From positions 62,001-126,000 of the forward strand of contig DASZHD010000008.1 in assembly GCA_035938175.1 (NCBI GenBank): DNA of 64,000 nt. Direction: 5' to 3'. Shown here one piece after another: positions 24,728 through 33,826 of the stretch. The notes under the pieces were generated by a model that made no database searches, was not told where the DNA came from, and worked only from the letters and a program-made list of their open reading frames with translations. This DNA comes from DASRDE01 sp035938175. Lineage in GTDB: Bacteria; Vulcanimicrobiota; Vulcanimicrobiia; Vulcanimicrobiales; Vulcanimicrobiaceae. The number at the start of each line of letters is the position of its first letter. Position 1 is the stretch's first letter. The position numbers were made by a program, and so were the translations under genes.

Positions 24728-27439
24728 GTGAACCAGCAAGTTGAAGCCCAGTCAACCGGCGTTTTGACGTTTGTTTTTACCGACGTCGAGGGCAGCTCCC
24801 GATTGTGGGAACGCTCAGCCGCCGCAATGCAAACCGCTATGAAAACGCACGCCGCCGTTCTAAACGAAGCGATCGATGCGCACGCCGGGCGCATGTTCAA
24901 GCAGGTCGGCGACGGGTTTTGCTGCGTGTTCGAGCGGCCGCAAGACGCGGTAGCTTCGGCCGTCGACATTCAACGCGGTTTGGCGAGCGCACGGTGGCCG
25001 GCCCAAGCCGCGCTGCGCGTGAGAATCGGCATTCATTCGGGAACGGCGCTGAAAACGCAAGGCGGTGAATTCGAAGGCGCGACGTTGAGCCGCGTTTCTC
25101 GATTGACTGCCGCAGGACACGGCGGACAGATATTGCTTTCCGCCGGAAGCGCGGCTCTCGTTCGCGACGGACTGGAGCCGGGCGTTGAACTGCGCAGTCT
25201 CGGCACGCACCGGTTGCGCGATCTGGCTCACGAAGAGAGCATTTTTCAGCTGATTGCGCCGGGACTTGAAACGGACTTTAAAGATCTGCGCACGATGGAT
25301 ACGCATCCGAACAATCTTCCGTCGCAGATTTCGTCATTCGTGGGGCGCGATGAAGAGATTCGCGCCATCATCGAGCTGCTCGCGCAGCATCGCGTCCTGA
25401 CCATCGCGGGCGGCGGCGGGATCGGCAAAACGCGACTGAGCCTGGAAGTGGCGGCCGAAGTCGCGCCGCAATTCGACGACGGATGCTGGTTCGTCGCGTT
25501 AGCAGACGTTCAAGATGCAACGCTGGTCGTGCCGGCAATTGCGGCGGCGTTGGACATCCGCGAAGATCCGAGCCGGCCCATAATCGATACCGTCGCGGCG
25601 TGGCTGCGGCAAAAGCGCTTGGTCCTTTTGTTGGACAATTCGGAACATCTGCTTTCTTCCGTCGCGCACGCCGTCGCGCGCCTGTCCGCCGAGTGCGGCG
25701 GCGTCACGTTCGTAATAACGAGCCGCGAACCCACGCATCTAACGGGCGAGTGCGTCGTGCGAATCGATCCGTTGCGCCTTGCCGACGCACGGGAACTCTT
25801 TCTGCAGCGTGCTCGTGCCGCCGGGCTGCCCGAGAACGTTGAAACCGACGCCGAGTCCATCGAAAGCATCTGCCGCCAACTCGACGGAATACCGCTCGCC
25901 ATCGAACTCGCCGCCGGAAGGTCGCAACTCTTCTCGCCGCGCGAGCTCGCTGAAGCCCTGCGCGCGCATAGCGGGCTTCTGGTTTCCAAGAATCCGCTGG
26001 AATCGCCGCGTCATCGCACGCTTTCGGCGACGATCGAATGGAGTTTCGACTTGCTCGACGCGGCCGAGAAGCGGCTATTGCTCGATCTGTCGATCTTTGA
26101 CGGCGGCTTCATAACGCAGTCGGCGCAAGAAGTCGCGGGCGCTTCGCAGCCGGCAGCAACCTTCGTGGATTTGCTCGAGTCGCTGGTCGACAAGTCGTTC
26201 GTGACGTTCGGCGGATCGGCCGGCTGCATGCGTTTTCGCATCCTCGATCCGATCCGGAGCTTTCTTGCGGACCGCTTGCGGTCCGATTCGAAGCAGCGGC
26301 TGGCGCAGCGCCACTTCGAGTACTTCCGCCGTTTGGCAGCCAGCTGGAACGATCAAGCCGCCGGTACGAAAGGCGCGGTTACCGCTTTCGACATCGAACG
26401 GGAGCTGCCGAATCTGCGCGCGGCGCTCGCGTACGCGTTCGATCGGCCGGTGAAAGCGCCGGCAATCGAACTGCTTATCGACGTCGTGGCATTTTGGCAG
26501 TACCGCGGAAACGTCGGCGAAGGCCGCGCTTGGCTCGAGCGCGCGCTCGCGTGCGAAGACGTCGAACCGGCAGCACGCGCAGCGCTCTTGCGGCGCGCCG
26601 CCACGTTTGCCTCAAAGCAAGACGACTACGACGTAGCGCGCAGCTTGTGCAGGCAGAGCCTGGAGATTTTTAGATCCTTGCACGATACGCAAGGCACGGC
26701 GGAGGCGCTCCACGCGCTCGCGGTCGTCGAGCACTACACCGGAAATTTCGAGGCCGCGTTGGAGCTGTACGGCGAGGCGCTCGAGGGGTTCGATGCTTCG
26801 GGCTACGTACACGGCCAGATAACGTCGTTGACGAACAGCGCGACGATTTTAGGCGAACGGGGCGAACAGGACGAGGCACGCCGGGTGTTTCACAAGAGCG
26901 TGCGCCTCGCTCGCGAGTGCGGCAAGCCGGCGGATCTATCCGGAGTGTTGAGTCATCACGCATCCTTCGAATTGCAATGCGGCCAAGTCGACGTGGCCGA
27001 ACCGCTTTTCAAGGAAGCCTTGGATCTGAAGCGCCGCATCGGCAGCCGCGAAGATCTTACGGAGATTCTTGCGAACTTGGCGCTGTTGAACGCGCGGCGC
27101 GGCAAGTTGGACGACGCGCTTACGTACGCGGCCGAAGAACTCCAACTCGCCATTGAGGACCGCGGAAAGGCGATGCTGATTCCGGCATTCGAGGTGTTTT
27201 GCGTCTTGTACCTGAGAGCCGGCGACGTGGAGCGCGCGGTTGAGCTCTTGGAATTCGCGACGGCTTTACGCGAACGTTCTCACTACGGTGTCGAGACGCG
27301 CATCACCGCACAAGAGCTCGAAACGATTCGCGCGCATACCGAAGAGCGCGCGCACGCACGAGATCGCCGCGACGTGGAAGATCCGCTCGATGTGGCGGCC
27401 CGTCTCCTTCAAGAAACGACGCGTTTGCACGCAGGCTGA
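24728..27439 (+). CDS. Nucleotidyl cyclase-domain / ATPase / TPR regulatory protein
   Basis: A 903-residue multidomain protein. Residues ~12-180 form a class III cyclase homology domain: metal Asp in FVFTDVEGSSRLWE and second in VGDGFCCVFE; the transition-state Asn of VNRAAR is Ser here (LSRVSRL), so activity is uncertain. An AP/NB-ARC ATPase follows, with Walker A GGGGIGKTRL and Walker B VLLLDNSEH, then the LDGIPLAIELAAGR motif. The C-terminal third holds TPR-like helical repeats. Such proteins are common signal-transduction regulators in soil bacteria; no DNA-binding domain is evident here. The start is a GTG. Confidence 0.85.
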   Translation: MNQQVEAQSTGVLTFVFTDVEGSSRLWERSAAAMQTAMKTHAAVLNEAIDAHAGRMFKQVGDGFCCVFERPQDAVASAVDIQRGLASARWPAQAALRVRIGIHSGTALKTQGGEFEGATLSRVSRLTAAGHGGQILLSAGSAALVRDGLEPGVELRSLGTHRLRDLAHEESIFQLIAPGLETDFKDLRTMDTHPNNLPSQISSFVGRDEEIRAIIELLAQHRVLTIAGGGGIGKTRLSLEVAAEVAPQFDDGCWFVALADVQDATLVVPAIAAALDIREDPSRPIIDTVAAWLRQKRLVLLLDNSEHLLSSVAHAVARLSAECGGVTFVITSREPTHLTGECVVRIDPLRLADARELFLQRARAAGLPENVETDAESIESICRQLDGIPLAIELAAGRSQLFSPRELAEALRAHSGLLVSKNPLESPRHRTLSATIEWSFDLLDAAEKRLLLDLSIFDGGFITQSAQEVAGASQPAATFVDLLESLVDKSFVTFGGSAGCMRFRILDPIRSFLADRLRSDSKQRLAQRHFEYFRRLAASWNDQAAGTKGAVTAFDIERELPNLRAALAYAFDRPVKAPAIELLIDVVAFWQYRGNVGEGRAWLERALACEDVEPAARAALLRRAATFASKQDDYDVARSLCRQSLEIFRSLHDTQGTAEALHALAVVEHYTGNFEAALELYGEALEGFDASGYVHGQITSLTNSATILGERGEQDEARRVFHKSVRLARECGKPADLSGVLSHHASFELQCGQVDVAEPLFKEALDLKRRIGSREDLTEILANLALLNARRGKLDDALTYAAEELQLAIEDRGKAMLIPAFEVFCVLYLRAGDVERAVELLEFATALRERSHYGVETRITAQELETIRAHTEERAHARDRRDVEDPLDVAARLLQETTRLHAG

Positions 27440-27441
27440 CG

Positions 27442-27843
27442 TTAAGGCGCCGGCGTCGGACAAATTTCGACGTACACGTTCTTAACGGTTCCGCTGTGAT
27501 TGTCTTGTCCCGGCGGCGCATTCTCGTCGCCTCCGGTTAGCGTGACCGTGGCGATGTCTTGATTACCGCAATTCGGTTTCGGCGTCGCGCCGTTTGGTTG
27601 GGGCGTTCGAAACGTTATCGTCCGCGTCTTCTTCTTTTTCGAGTTCTTTTGCGAAGCGATCGCGATCGACAGATGCATGGGGTTGTTGCCGAGGCGCTTG
27701 GTCGTTGGGGGCGTTCCGCTTGGATTTTGCCGCGCTTTGCCGGAATTTCCGCTGCACGCCCAAACCGCGAAGAGCGTTATCGAAAAGAGCGTCGTTGCGA
27801 ACAATGCGGCGAGCGAACTGCGGAGGAAAGCATGCTTTTGCAT
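27442..27843 (-). CDS. Hypothetical secreted protein, possible lipoprotein
   Basis: A 133-residue protein with a hydrophobic signal segment (LAALFATTLFSITLFAVWAC, Cys about 30) followed by SGNSGK, which could be a lipobox. The mature part is Pro/Gly/Asn-rich and basic (SQKNSKKKKTRTITF), with two more cysteines, and ends ICPTPAP. It is convergent to the regulator gene, 2 nt apart. No family recognised. Confidence 0.6.
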   Translation of the reverse strand: MQKHAFLRSSLAALFATTLFSITLFAVWACSGNSGKARQNPSGTPPTTKRLGNNPMHLSIAIASQKNSKKKKTRTITFRTPQPNGATPKPNCGNQDIATVTLTGGDENAPPGQDNHSGTVKNVYVEICPTPAP

Positions 27844-27959
27844 TACTCGAGCCTCTCAGACGTGAAAGCTGCGCTGTGAGGATGCTTTAGCCGCCGGAGA
27901 AACGAGTCCCCCACTCTCGAGCAGCAGGCACGTGCAGTGCCGGTCGGCAATGGCTGCCC

Positions 27960-28802
27960 ATGCGATCTGAAACTGCCGTACTCGTTACCGGTGCCTCAAC
28001 GGGCATCGGATACGCCACCGCCGTCGCGCTGGCAAAGAACGGGTACGTCGTCTATGCCGGGTGCCGCACTGCACAAGACGATCGCCGCCTGCGCGACGCA
28101 CACGAAAAGATCCGCCCGCTGCTGCTTGACGTCACGCAGCAGCAGCAGATCTCCGCCGCGGCGGAAGCGATTGCAGAAGGCGGCGCTCCGCTCTACGCCG
28201 TCACGAATAATGCCGGCATCGCCGTCGCCGGCCCGCTGGAATACATCCCGCTGGACGACTTCCGCCGGCAGTTCGAGGTCAACGTGCTCGGCGCTCTGGC
28301 GGTGACGCAAGCGATGCTGCCGTTGTTGCGGCGCACGAGCGGGCGCATCGTGTTCGTCAGCTCCGTTTCCGGACAGATTGCGCCGCCGTACATCGGCCCT
28401 TACGCGGCCTCAAAGTTCGCCCTGGAAGCAATGGCGGACTCGCTGCGCATGGAGCTGTCGTCTTTCGGAATTGCGGTCAGCGTGATTCAGCCCGGCAACG
28501 TAAAAACGCCGATTTGGGCCAAGGGACGCGCGGAAAAAGATGCGCTCGTCGCACGCCTTCCCGCAAAGGCCGTCGAACACTACGGCGAGGCCATTGAGAA
28601 GCTCGTTCGCGTGACCGAGCGCGAAGAGCGCACCGGCATCAGCCCGGAAATCGTTGCAGAAACGGTCGTGCGTGCATTGAATTCGGCGCGTCCACGCGCC
28701 CGCTATCCCATCGGAACGCCGTCCGGGTGGATGAGAAAGTTTGCTTCGCTCTTACCAGAATCGCACCGCGACCGGCTCATCATGAAAAACTTTGAGAACT
28801 AG
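27960..28802 (+). CDS. SDR family oxidoreductase
   Basis: A 280-residue classical SDR: TGASTGIGYATAVALA (NADP-binding), NNAGIAVAGPLEY, catalytic Ser in VSSVSGQIA, and YAASKFALEAM with the Tyr-Lys pair. The C-terminal extension and overall pattern resemble retinol/17-beta-hydroxysteroid dehydrogenase-like SDRs that act on hydrophobic alcohols or ketones. ATG 27960. It is alone, upstream of an acetyltransferase gene with a 57-nt gap. Confidence 0.9.
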   Translation: MRSETAVLVTGASTGIGYATAVALAKNGYVVYAGCRTAQDDRRLRDAHEKIRPLLLDVTQQQQISAAAEAIAEGGAPLYAVTNNAGIAVAGPLEYIPLDDFRRQFEVNVLGALAVTQAMLPLLRRTSGRIVFVSSVSGQIAPPYIGPYAASKFALEAMADSLRMELSSFGIAVSVIQPGNVKTPIWAKGRAEKDALVARLPAKAVEHYGEAIEKLVRVTEREERTGISPEIVAETVVRALNSARPRARYPIGTPSGWMRKFASLLPESHRDRLIMKNFEN

Positions 28803-28859
28803 CGGCACCGTATTTCCGCCACCGTTCCTATTGTCTCCATGTGGTAAGAGGGAGTTGTC

Positions 28860-29450
28860 ATGCGTCACTCCCTCGTTCTGGAAAGCGAAAACGTTCGGCT
28901 GGAACCGCTGAGCGAATCGAATCTCGATGCGGTCCGCGCAAGCGGCAATCACAGTGCTATCTGGGACTATACGTTTCAGACAAATCCATTCCAAACCGCA
29001 GAGACAACCGGAGTATGGTTTCGCGCCGCAGTAGAAGCGCCCGGCGTGCAAGCGTTTGCGATTCGCGATACGCGCAGCGGCCAGGTCGCGGGCTCGACGC
29101 GTTTTTTCGAAATCGACGGCGCCAATCGAAAACTCGAGATCGGCTGGACGTTCCACGCGCCGCATTTTTGGCGAACGCACGTGAATACCGAGTCGAAATA
29201 TCTACTGCTGCGCCACGCTTTTGAAGCGATGGATTACGTGCGCGTGCAGTTCAAAGCGGAAGCGATCAACCGGCGGTCGCACGCCGCCATCTTGCGATTG
29301 GGTGCGACGCACGAAGGCACGCTGCGCAGCTTCCGTATACGCCCGGACGGCGAATTGCGTGACGTAGGCATCTACAGCATCGTCGCGGACGAATGGCCGA
29401 TGGTGAAAGAACGGTTGCTCGCGTTCGCAATGGCAGGGATTATTTCGTAG
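28860..29450 (+). CDS. GNAT acetyltransferase, RimJ/RimL-like
   Basis: A 196-residue GNAT-fold protein with the order typical of RimJ/RimL-type N-acetyltransferases: ENVRLEPLSESNLDAV at the start, GSTRFFEIDGANRKLEIGW in the middle strands, the acetyl-CoA-binding part near FWRTHVNTESKYLLLRHAFE, and INRRSHAAILRLGATHEG. The acceptor (protein N-terminus, small amine or antibiotic) cannot be told from the sequence. It overlaps the next convergent gene by 11 nt. Confidence 0.87.
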   Translation: MRHSLVLESENVRLEPLSESNLDAVRASGNHSAIWDYTFQTNPFQTAETTGVWFRAAVEAPGVQAFAIRDTRSGQVAGSTRFFEIDGANRKLEIGWTFHAPHFWRTHVNTESKYLLLRHAFEAMDYVRVQFKAEAINRRSHAAILRLGATHEGTLRSFRIRPDGELRDVGIYSIVADEWPMVKERLLAFAMAGIIS

Positions 29451-29739
29451 CCTGCCTTGGGCCGAAGCCCCGGTACCCTCGCAGCGGAATGAGTTGCTCG
29501 AGTTCCAGCATACCTTTGCGCATGAGCGGATAGCTCTGCACGATTTCGCGTGCCTGCTCGAGCGATTCCGCTTCCAGCAGCGTCACCGCCCCGGGGACGT
29601 CGTCGCGGCTCCAAATATTTCGAACGAGGCCGCGAGCGTACAAGTCGCGCACCGCTTGCGCTTCGGGCTCGAGAAGCGGCGCAAAGCCCGCATCGGAAAA
29701 TGCCTCGGTGCGGCGCCGTACGACCGCGATAAACTGCAT
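29440..29739 (-). CDS. YciI/muconolactone isomerase-like small protein
   Basis: A 99-residue protein with the fold pattern of dimeric alpha/beta-barrel proteins (MQFIAVVRRRTEAF; AVTLLEAESLEQAREIV; YPLMRKGMLELEQLIPL), close to muconolactone delta-isomerase/YciI-like proteins. No catalytic assignment is possible. It is the second gene after the secreted protein at 29750, 10 nt apart. Confidence 0.7.
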   Translation of the reverse strand: MQFIAVVRRRTEAFSDAGFAPLLEPEAQAVRDLYARGLVRNIWSRDDVPGAVTLLEAESLEQAREIVQSYPLMRKGMLELEQLIPLRGYRGFGPRQATK

Positions 29740-29749
29740 GCTCCGCTCC

Positions 29750-30100
29750 TTAGGGTTGTGAAATGAGCGCGTCTACCGCGACGCCGTATACGCGATGAAA
29801 CGTTCCGTCGGCCGTACTGAAGTCCCGTACCGGGATGAACGCGGAGATGCTCCACGCGGTGGCGGTTTGAATCTTCACGACCGCAGAGACCGTTCGTAAC
29901 GCTTTCGCCGATCCGGCGATCTGCGCGAAACCCGATTGACCGCCGCCGGGCGAGACGACGGGGACGACTCTTGTCGCTTCATGATTGGCCGCGCCGGCCG
30001 CATCGAAGACACTGTTCGTTGCAACGTTCATCGCGGAAATCGCCGAAGCCGAATACCCCGGAACGAGCGCGAGAAAGACCGCTATGGTCAACAGTTTCAT
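29750..30100 (-). CDS. Hypothetical secreted protein (116 aa)
   Basis: A 116-residue protein with an N-terminal signal peptide (MKLLTIAVFLALVPGYSASA) and a mature part of beta-rich, Ala/Val-rich sequence. ATG 30100 is chosen over a longer frame from 30133, since the signal begins there. I do not recognise a family. It is divergent from the ubiD gene (61 nt) and precedes a small cytosolic protein gene. Confidence 0.6.
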   Translation of the reverse strand: MKLLTIAVFLALVPGYSASAISAMNVATNSVFDAAGAANHEATRVVPVVSPGGGQSGFAQIAGSAKALRTVSAVVKIQTATAWSISAFIPVRDFSTADGTFHRVYGVAVDALISQP

Positions 30101-30161
30101 GCAGTCGCGCTTCGGCGAGCGGCGGCATGACAACTGCTCCCAGCGTCAAAAGGGACGGACG

Positions 30162-31676
30162 ATGGCCTACGATTCGCTGCGCGCATTCGTCGACGCGTTG
30201 CAGAAAGCGGGCGAACTGCACCGCATCGATGCCGCAGTCGATCCCTACCTGGAGATCGGCGAAATCAGCGATCGCGTCGTAAAAGCGGGCGGTCCGGCGC
30301 TGCTGTTTACCAACGTGCGCGGGTCGCGTTTCCCCGTTCTGACGAATCAGTTCGGAACGCGCCGGCGAATGGCACGCGCACTGGGTGCGAATGATCTCGA
30401 GGACGTGGCCGCCCGCATTCGTAAGTTTCTCGACGTGGCACTTCCCGCGAATGCGCTGGAAGGCGCGGCCAAATTGCTGTCGATGGCGCCGCTGGCCGCG
30501 GCGATACCGAAAACCGTTTCACACGGAAGTTGCCAAGACGTCGTTCTGCCGGAACCGGACCTGGGGCAGCTTCCAATACTGACGACATGGCCGCTCGATG
30601 CCGGTCCGTTCATTACGCTGCCGCTGGTCATCACGCGCGATCCGAAAACCGGCCGCCCGAACGTCGGCATGTATCGCATGCAAGTGTACAACGCGCGCGA
30701 AACCGGGATGCACTGGCAGCGGCACAAACAGGGACGCGCGCACGCGCAGGCATCCGGCGGTCGAATTGCGGTCGCCGTCGCCATCGGCGCGGATCCGGCG
30801 CTGACGTATGCCGCCACGGCTCCGCTTCCGCCGATCGTCGACGAATTCGCTTTTGCCGGAGTCTTGCGCGGTAAACCGGTACGATTGGTGCAATGCAAAA
30901 CCGTCGATTTGAAAGTTCCCGCCGACGCGGAGTTCGTTTTGGAAGGCTATGTCGACAATACGGATCTGCGCGTCGAAGGGCCGTTCGGCGATCACACCGG
31001 CGTCTACAGTTTAGCGGACCGGTATCCGACGTTTCACGTGCAGTGCATCACGCACCGGCGCGATCCGATCTACGCAGCCACGATCGTGGGCAAGCCGCCG
31101 ATGGAAGACGCTTGGCTCGGAAAAGCAACGGAGCGCATCTTCCTGCCGCTGCTGCAAATGGTCGTGCCGGAGATCGTCGATATGAACTTACCCGTCGAGG
31201 GCGGCTTTCATAATCTTGCGATCGTGTCGATCCGCAAATCGTATCCCGGGCAAGCAAAAAAGGTGATGAACGCGCTTTGGGGATTGGGTCACATGATGAT
31301 GCTCACCCGCGTGCTCGTAGTGGTCGACGCAGATGTCGACGTGCAAGACACGCGCGCAGTCGCGTGGTTCGTGTTGAACAATCTCGACGCCCAGCACGAC
31401 GTCGTGATGATGCCAGGACCCGTCGACGACTTGGACCACGGCTCGTACACGCCCGCGCTGGGCGTAAAAGTGGGCGTGGACGCGACACGGAAAAGCGCTG
31501 CGGAAGGGTACACGCGTGAATGGCCGCCCGACATGGTGATGGACCAAGCGGTTCGCGAACGCGTGACCCGCCGATGGAACGTCTACGGGCTGGACCGGAT
31601 CGAGCGTTCGCTGCAGGGCGACGCCTGGTCGGGACAAGGTCCGGAGGCCCTGCGCCGCCTACTCAGACGGAAATGA
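30162..31676 (+). CDS. ubiD: UbiD family decarboxylase
   Basis: A 504-residue prenylated-FMN-dependent decarboxylase of the UbiD family. Family regions seen: LRAFVDALQKAGELHRI at the start; PALLFTNVRGSRFPVLTNQFGTRRRMA; TTWPLDAGPFITLPLVITRDPKTGRPNVGMYRMQ (parts: ITRDPKTGRPNVGMYRMQ); GYVDNTDLRVEGPFGDHTGVYS with the catalytic acid region. Followed 4 nt in overlap by a UbiA prenyltransferase gene, which suggests quinone (mena- or ubiquinone-type) biosynthesis. AGGGAC lies before ATG 30162. No UbiX gene is in the window. Confidence 0.93.
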   Translation: MAYDSLRAFVDALQKAGELHRIDAAVDPYLEIGEISDRVVKAGGPALLFTNVRGSRFPVLTNQFGTRRRMARALGANDLEDVAARIRKFLDVALPANALEGAAKLLSMAPLAAAIPKTVSHGSCQDVVLPEPDLGQLPILTTWPLDAGPFITLPLVITRDPKTGRPNVGMYRMQVYNARETGMHWQRHKQGRAHAQASGGRIAVAVAIGADPALTYAATAPLPPIVDEFAFAGVLRGKPVRLVQCKTVDLKVPADAEFVLEGYVDNTDLRVEGPFGDHTGVYSLADRYPTFHVQCITHRRDPIYAATIVGKPPMEDAWLGKATERIFLPLLQMVVPEIVDMNLPVEGGFHNLAIVSIRKSYPGQAKKVMNALWGLGHMMMLTRVLVVVDADVDVQDTRAVAWFVLNNLDAQHDVVMMPGPVDDLDHGSYTPALGVKVGVDATRKSAAEGYTREWPPDMVMDQAVRERVTRRWNVYGLDRIERSLQGDAWSGQGPEALRRLLRRK

Positions 31677-32530
31677 CCGGCGCCGCCAAACTTTTTCTAC
31701 GGGAAATTCGCATCGAGCACACGCTCTTTGCGCTGCCCTTTGCGTACACGGGCGCAGTTTTTGCAGCGCGCGGTTTTCCGTCATGGCCTGCGATGGTCTG
31801 GATCACGCTTGCCGTTTTCGGCGCGCGTACGGCGGCTATGGCGGCAAACCGGTATTTCGATCGCGAAATCGACGCACGCAATCCGCGAACCGCGCGGCGC
31901 GCCCTCGCCAGCGGAGCCATGTCGCCCGCCGTTATGCTGTGGGCGATTGCTGCCGGCGTCGCGCTGCTGCTGATCGCGGCGTGGCAGCTGAATCCGCTGT
32001 GCGTAAAACTGCTTCCGATCGCCGCAGCCGGCGTATTCGTCTATCCGCTCTGTAAACGGTTCACGTGGCTCACGCATTTCGTGCTCGGCGCCGTCGACGG
32101 ATTGGCGCCGCTCGGCGCATACATCGGCATCGCCGGTACGGTGTCGTGGCCGGCATTACTGCTGTTTGCGGCGGTAACCGTCTGGGTCGGCGGTTTCGAC
32201 ATCATTTACGCGCTGATGGATCTGCCGGTGGACCGCGCACAGGGCATCAGTTCGCTGCCGGCGAGATTCGGCGAACGGAGCGGACGCGTGCTGCCGATCG
32301 TTCTTCACGGCCTGATGATTGTGATACTCGCGATCGCGGGGCTGCTGGCAGGCGCGTCCTGGCCCTATGCCGCGGGAATCGCCGCTTCGCTTGCGCTGCT
32401 CGTGTACGAAGACCGGTTGTTTGTGCGGTCCGAGAATGTGTTCGTGCTGAACGAGCGCATATTTTCCGCGAACATGGCGTTTTCGGTGGTCTTTCTGGTG
32501 ACGACCCTCGCCGGGTTTGCGTTGAAGTAG
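31673..32530 (+). CDS. ubiA: UbiA family prenyltransferase
   Basis: A 285-residue polytopic protein that attaches a prenyl chain to an aromatic ring. The two Asp-rich motifs are present: NRYFDREIDARNPRT near residue 60 and DIIYALMDLPVDRAQGI near residue 180; about eight membrane helices surround them. The ATG at 31673 overlaps the ubiD stop (ATGA). With UbiD it resembles the decarboxylation-prenylation pair of futalosine-derived menaquinone or ubiquinone synthesis. Exact substrate unknown. Confidence 0.92.
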   Translation: MTGAAKLFLREIRIEHTLFALPFAYTGAVFAARGFPSWPAMVWITLAVFGARTAAMAANRYFDREIDARNPRTARRALASGAMSPAVMLWAIAAGVALLLIAAWQLNPLCVKLLPIAAAGVFVYPLCKRFTWLTHFVLGAVDGLAPLGAYIGIAGTVSWPALLLFAAVTVWVGGFDIIYALMDLPVDRAQGISSLPARFGERSGRVLPIVLHGLMIVILAIAGLLAGASWPYAAGIAASLALLVYEDRLFVRSENVFVLNERIFSANMAFSVVFLVTTLAGFALK

Positions 32531-32533
32531 CGT

Positions 32534-33685
32534 ATGAAGCGCCGTCATTTTCTCGCTTCCGGACTTGCCGCGGCCGCCCTGGCGCCGCGCGCGGCGCGCG
32601 CGCAGTTTCGCGGTTTTCAGCAGCGCCTGACGATCGGCATCAACGCACCGCTTTCCGGCGCGGCCCAAGACGCCGGCCAGCAACTGATCGCCGGCGCACA
32701 GATTGCCATCGATTTCGCGAACCAGTTCACGCCGTCGCTGAACAGCGCGTTCGCGCTGCGGCTCTTCGACACCAACGGTCAATACGCGCAATTGATCAAC
32801 AACGTGCAATTTGCAGCCGGCGATCCCACCGTCGTCGCGCTAATCACCGCGTTCGACGGCGAGGGAATCGCGCGAGCGCTGCCCGCCTATTCGAACGCCC
32901 AGATGCCGCTCATCGTACCGGCGTCGACAACCGACGCCATAACCGCACGCGGCTACCGGTTCGTTTGGCGGCTGCCGACGCGGGATTCCGTCGAAGGGCA
33001 ACTCTACGCGCGCTTTCTCGGTGACCGCCAACGTCCGAAAATGGCCATTGCAGTGTCGCAGGACGGCGTCTACGGCGGCGACGTGATGAACGGATTCACG
33101 AATCAGGCGCACAGTTCGAAGTTCGATGCCGACGGATACATTTTTTCGAGCGACAAGCCGGATTTCAAAGCGGCGGCGAAACGGATTCTGGAGCGCAGTC
33201 CCGACTTCGTGTTCTTGTGCGGCCAAAGCTCGACGCTCGGCCCGCTGCTGCCCGCGCTGCGCGCCGCCGGATACAAGGGCCGCGTGGGCGCGTGTGAAGG
33301 CTTTTACAATACGCAGACGATCAAAGAGTACGGCGATGCGTTCGGCGACGGATTGATCTCGACGTCATTCCCGCCGCTGGACCGCATTGCGAGCGCGACG
33401 CAGCAGCTGCAAGACTTCCGTTCGCGCACGAACATCACGATCGTTTCGGCGTTTTCGTACGCAGCGGCGCAAGTGGTTATGAGCGCGGTACGCCGGATCA
33501 ACGCGACGAACCGTCTGGCGACGATGACGGCGCTCCAAACGCCGTCATCGTACAATACTCTGGTGGGGCAACTGATCTTTGCACCCACGGGCGATCCGGT
33601 CGATCCCAATATCTACTTCTACACGATCGACCGGGGAACGTTCAGGTATTTCGCTCCCTCACACGCCAGCGCGTTTGTTCTGTAG
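32534..33685 (+). CDS. ABC-type substrate-binding protein, Leu/Ile/Val-family
   Basis: A 383-residue type I periplasmic-binding-fold protein resembling LivJ/LivK and related receptor family ligand-binding proteins. The N-terminus MKRRHFLASGLAAAAL is a twin-arginine (RRxFL) signal. The mature part has LTIGINAPLSGAAQDAGQQL and VVALITAFDGEGIARALPAY. It starts 3 nt after ubiA, so it is in the same operon, but no permease or ATPase is adjacent; the ligand is therefore unclear. Confidence 0.88.
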   Translation: MKRRHFLASGLAAAALAPRAARAQFRGFQQRLTIGINAPLSGAAQDAGQQLIAGAQIAIDFANQFTPSLNSAFALRLFDTNGQYAQLINNVQFAAGDPTVVALITAFDGEGIARALPAYSNAQMPLIVPASTTDAITARGYRFVWRLPTRDSVEGQLYARFLGDRQRPKMAIAVSQDGVYGGDVMNGFTNQAHSSKFDADGYIFSSDKPDFKAAAKRILERSPDFVFLCGQSSTLGPLLPALRAAGYKGRVGACEGFYNTQTIKEYGDAFGDGLISTSFPPLDRIASATQQLQDFRSRTNITIVSAFSYAAAQVVMSAVRRINATNRLATMTALQTPSSYNTLVGQLIFAPTGDPVDPNIYFYTIDRGTFRYFAPSHASAFVL

Positions 33686-33820
33686 CACCGTTACGTGATG
33701 CGGATGGACGGCCCGGGCTGCGGCAACCGGCACGCGGTCGTCGTCATCCTCGAGCATGAGCACGAACCGCAGTCTCCATGCTCCCAGGGCGATGGTGAAT
33801 TTGGTACCGAAGAGTTCCAT
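33659..33820 (-). CDS. Small protein downstream of ABC permease (53 aa, tentative)
   Basis: A 53-residue frame beginning 7 nt after the permease stop, with GGAGG 11 nt before ATG 33820. It starts MELFGTKFTIALGAWRLR and continues through an acidic LEDDDD patch. Its 3' end overlaps the binding-protein gene on the other strand by 27 nt. Position and ribosome-binding site support a translated gene in the GntR/ABC operon; no homology can be judged by eye. Confidence 0.3.
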   Translation of the reverse strand: MELFGTKFTIALGAWRLRFVLMLEDDDDRVPVAAARAVHPHHVTVLQNKRAGV

Positions 33821-33826
33821 GTCGAG

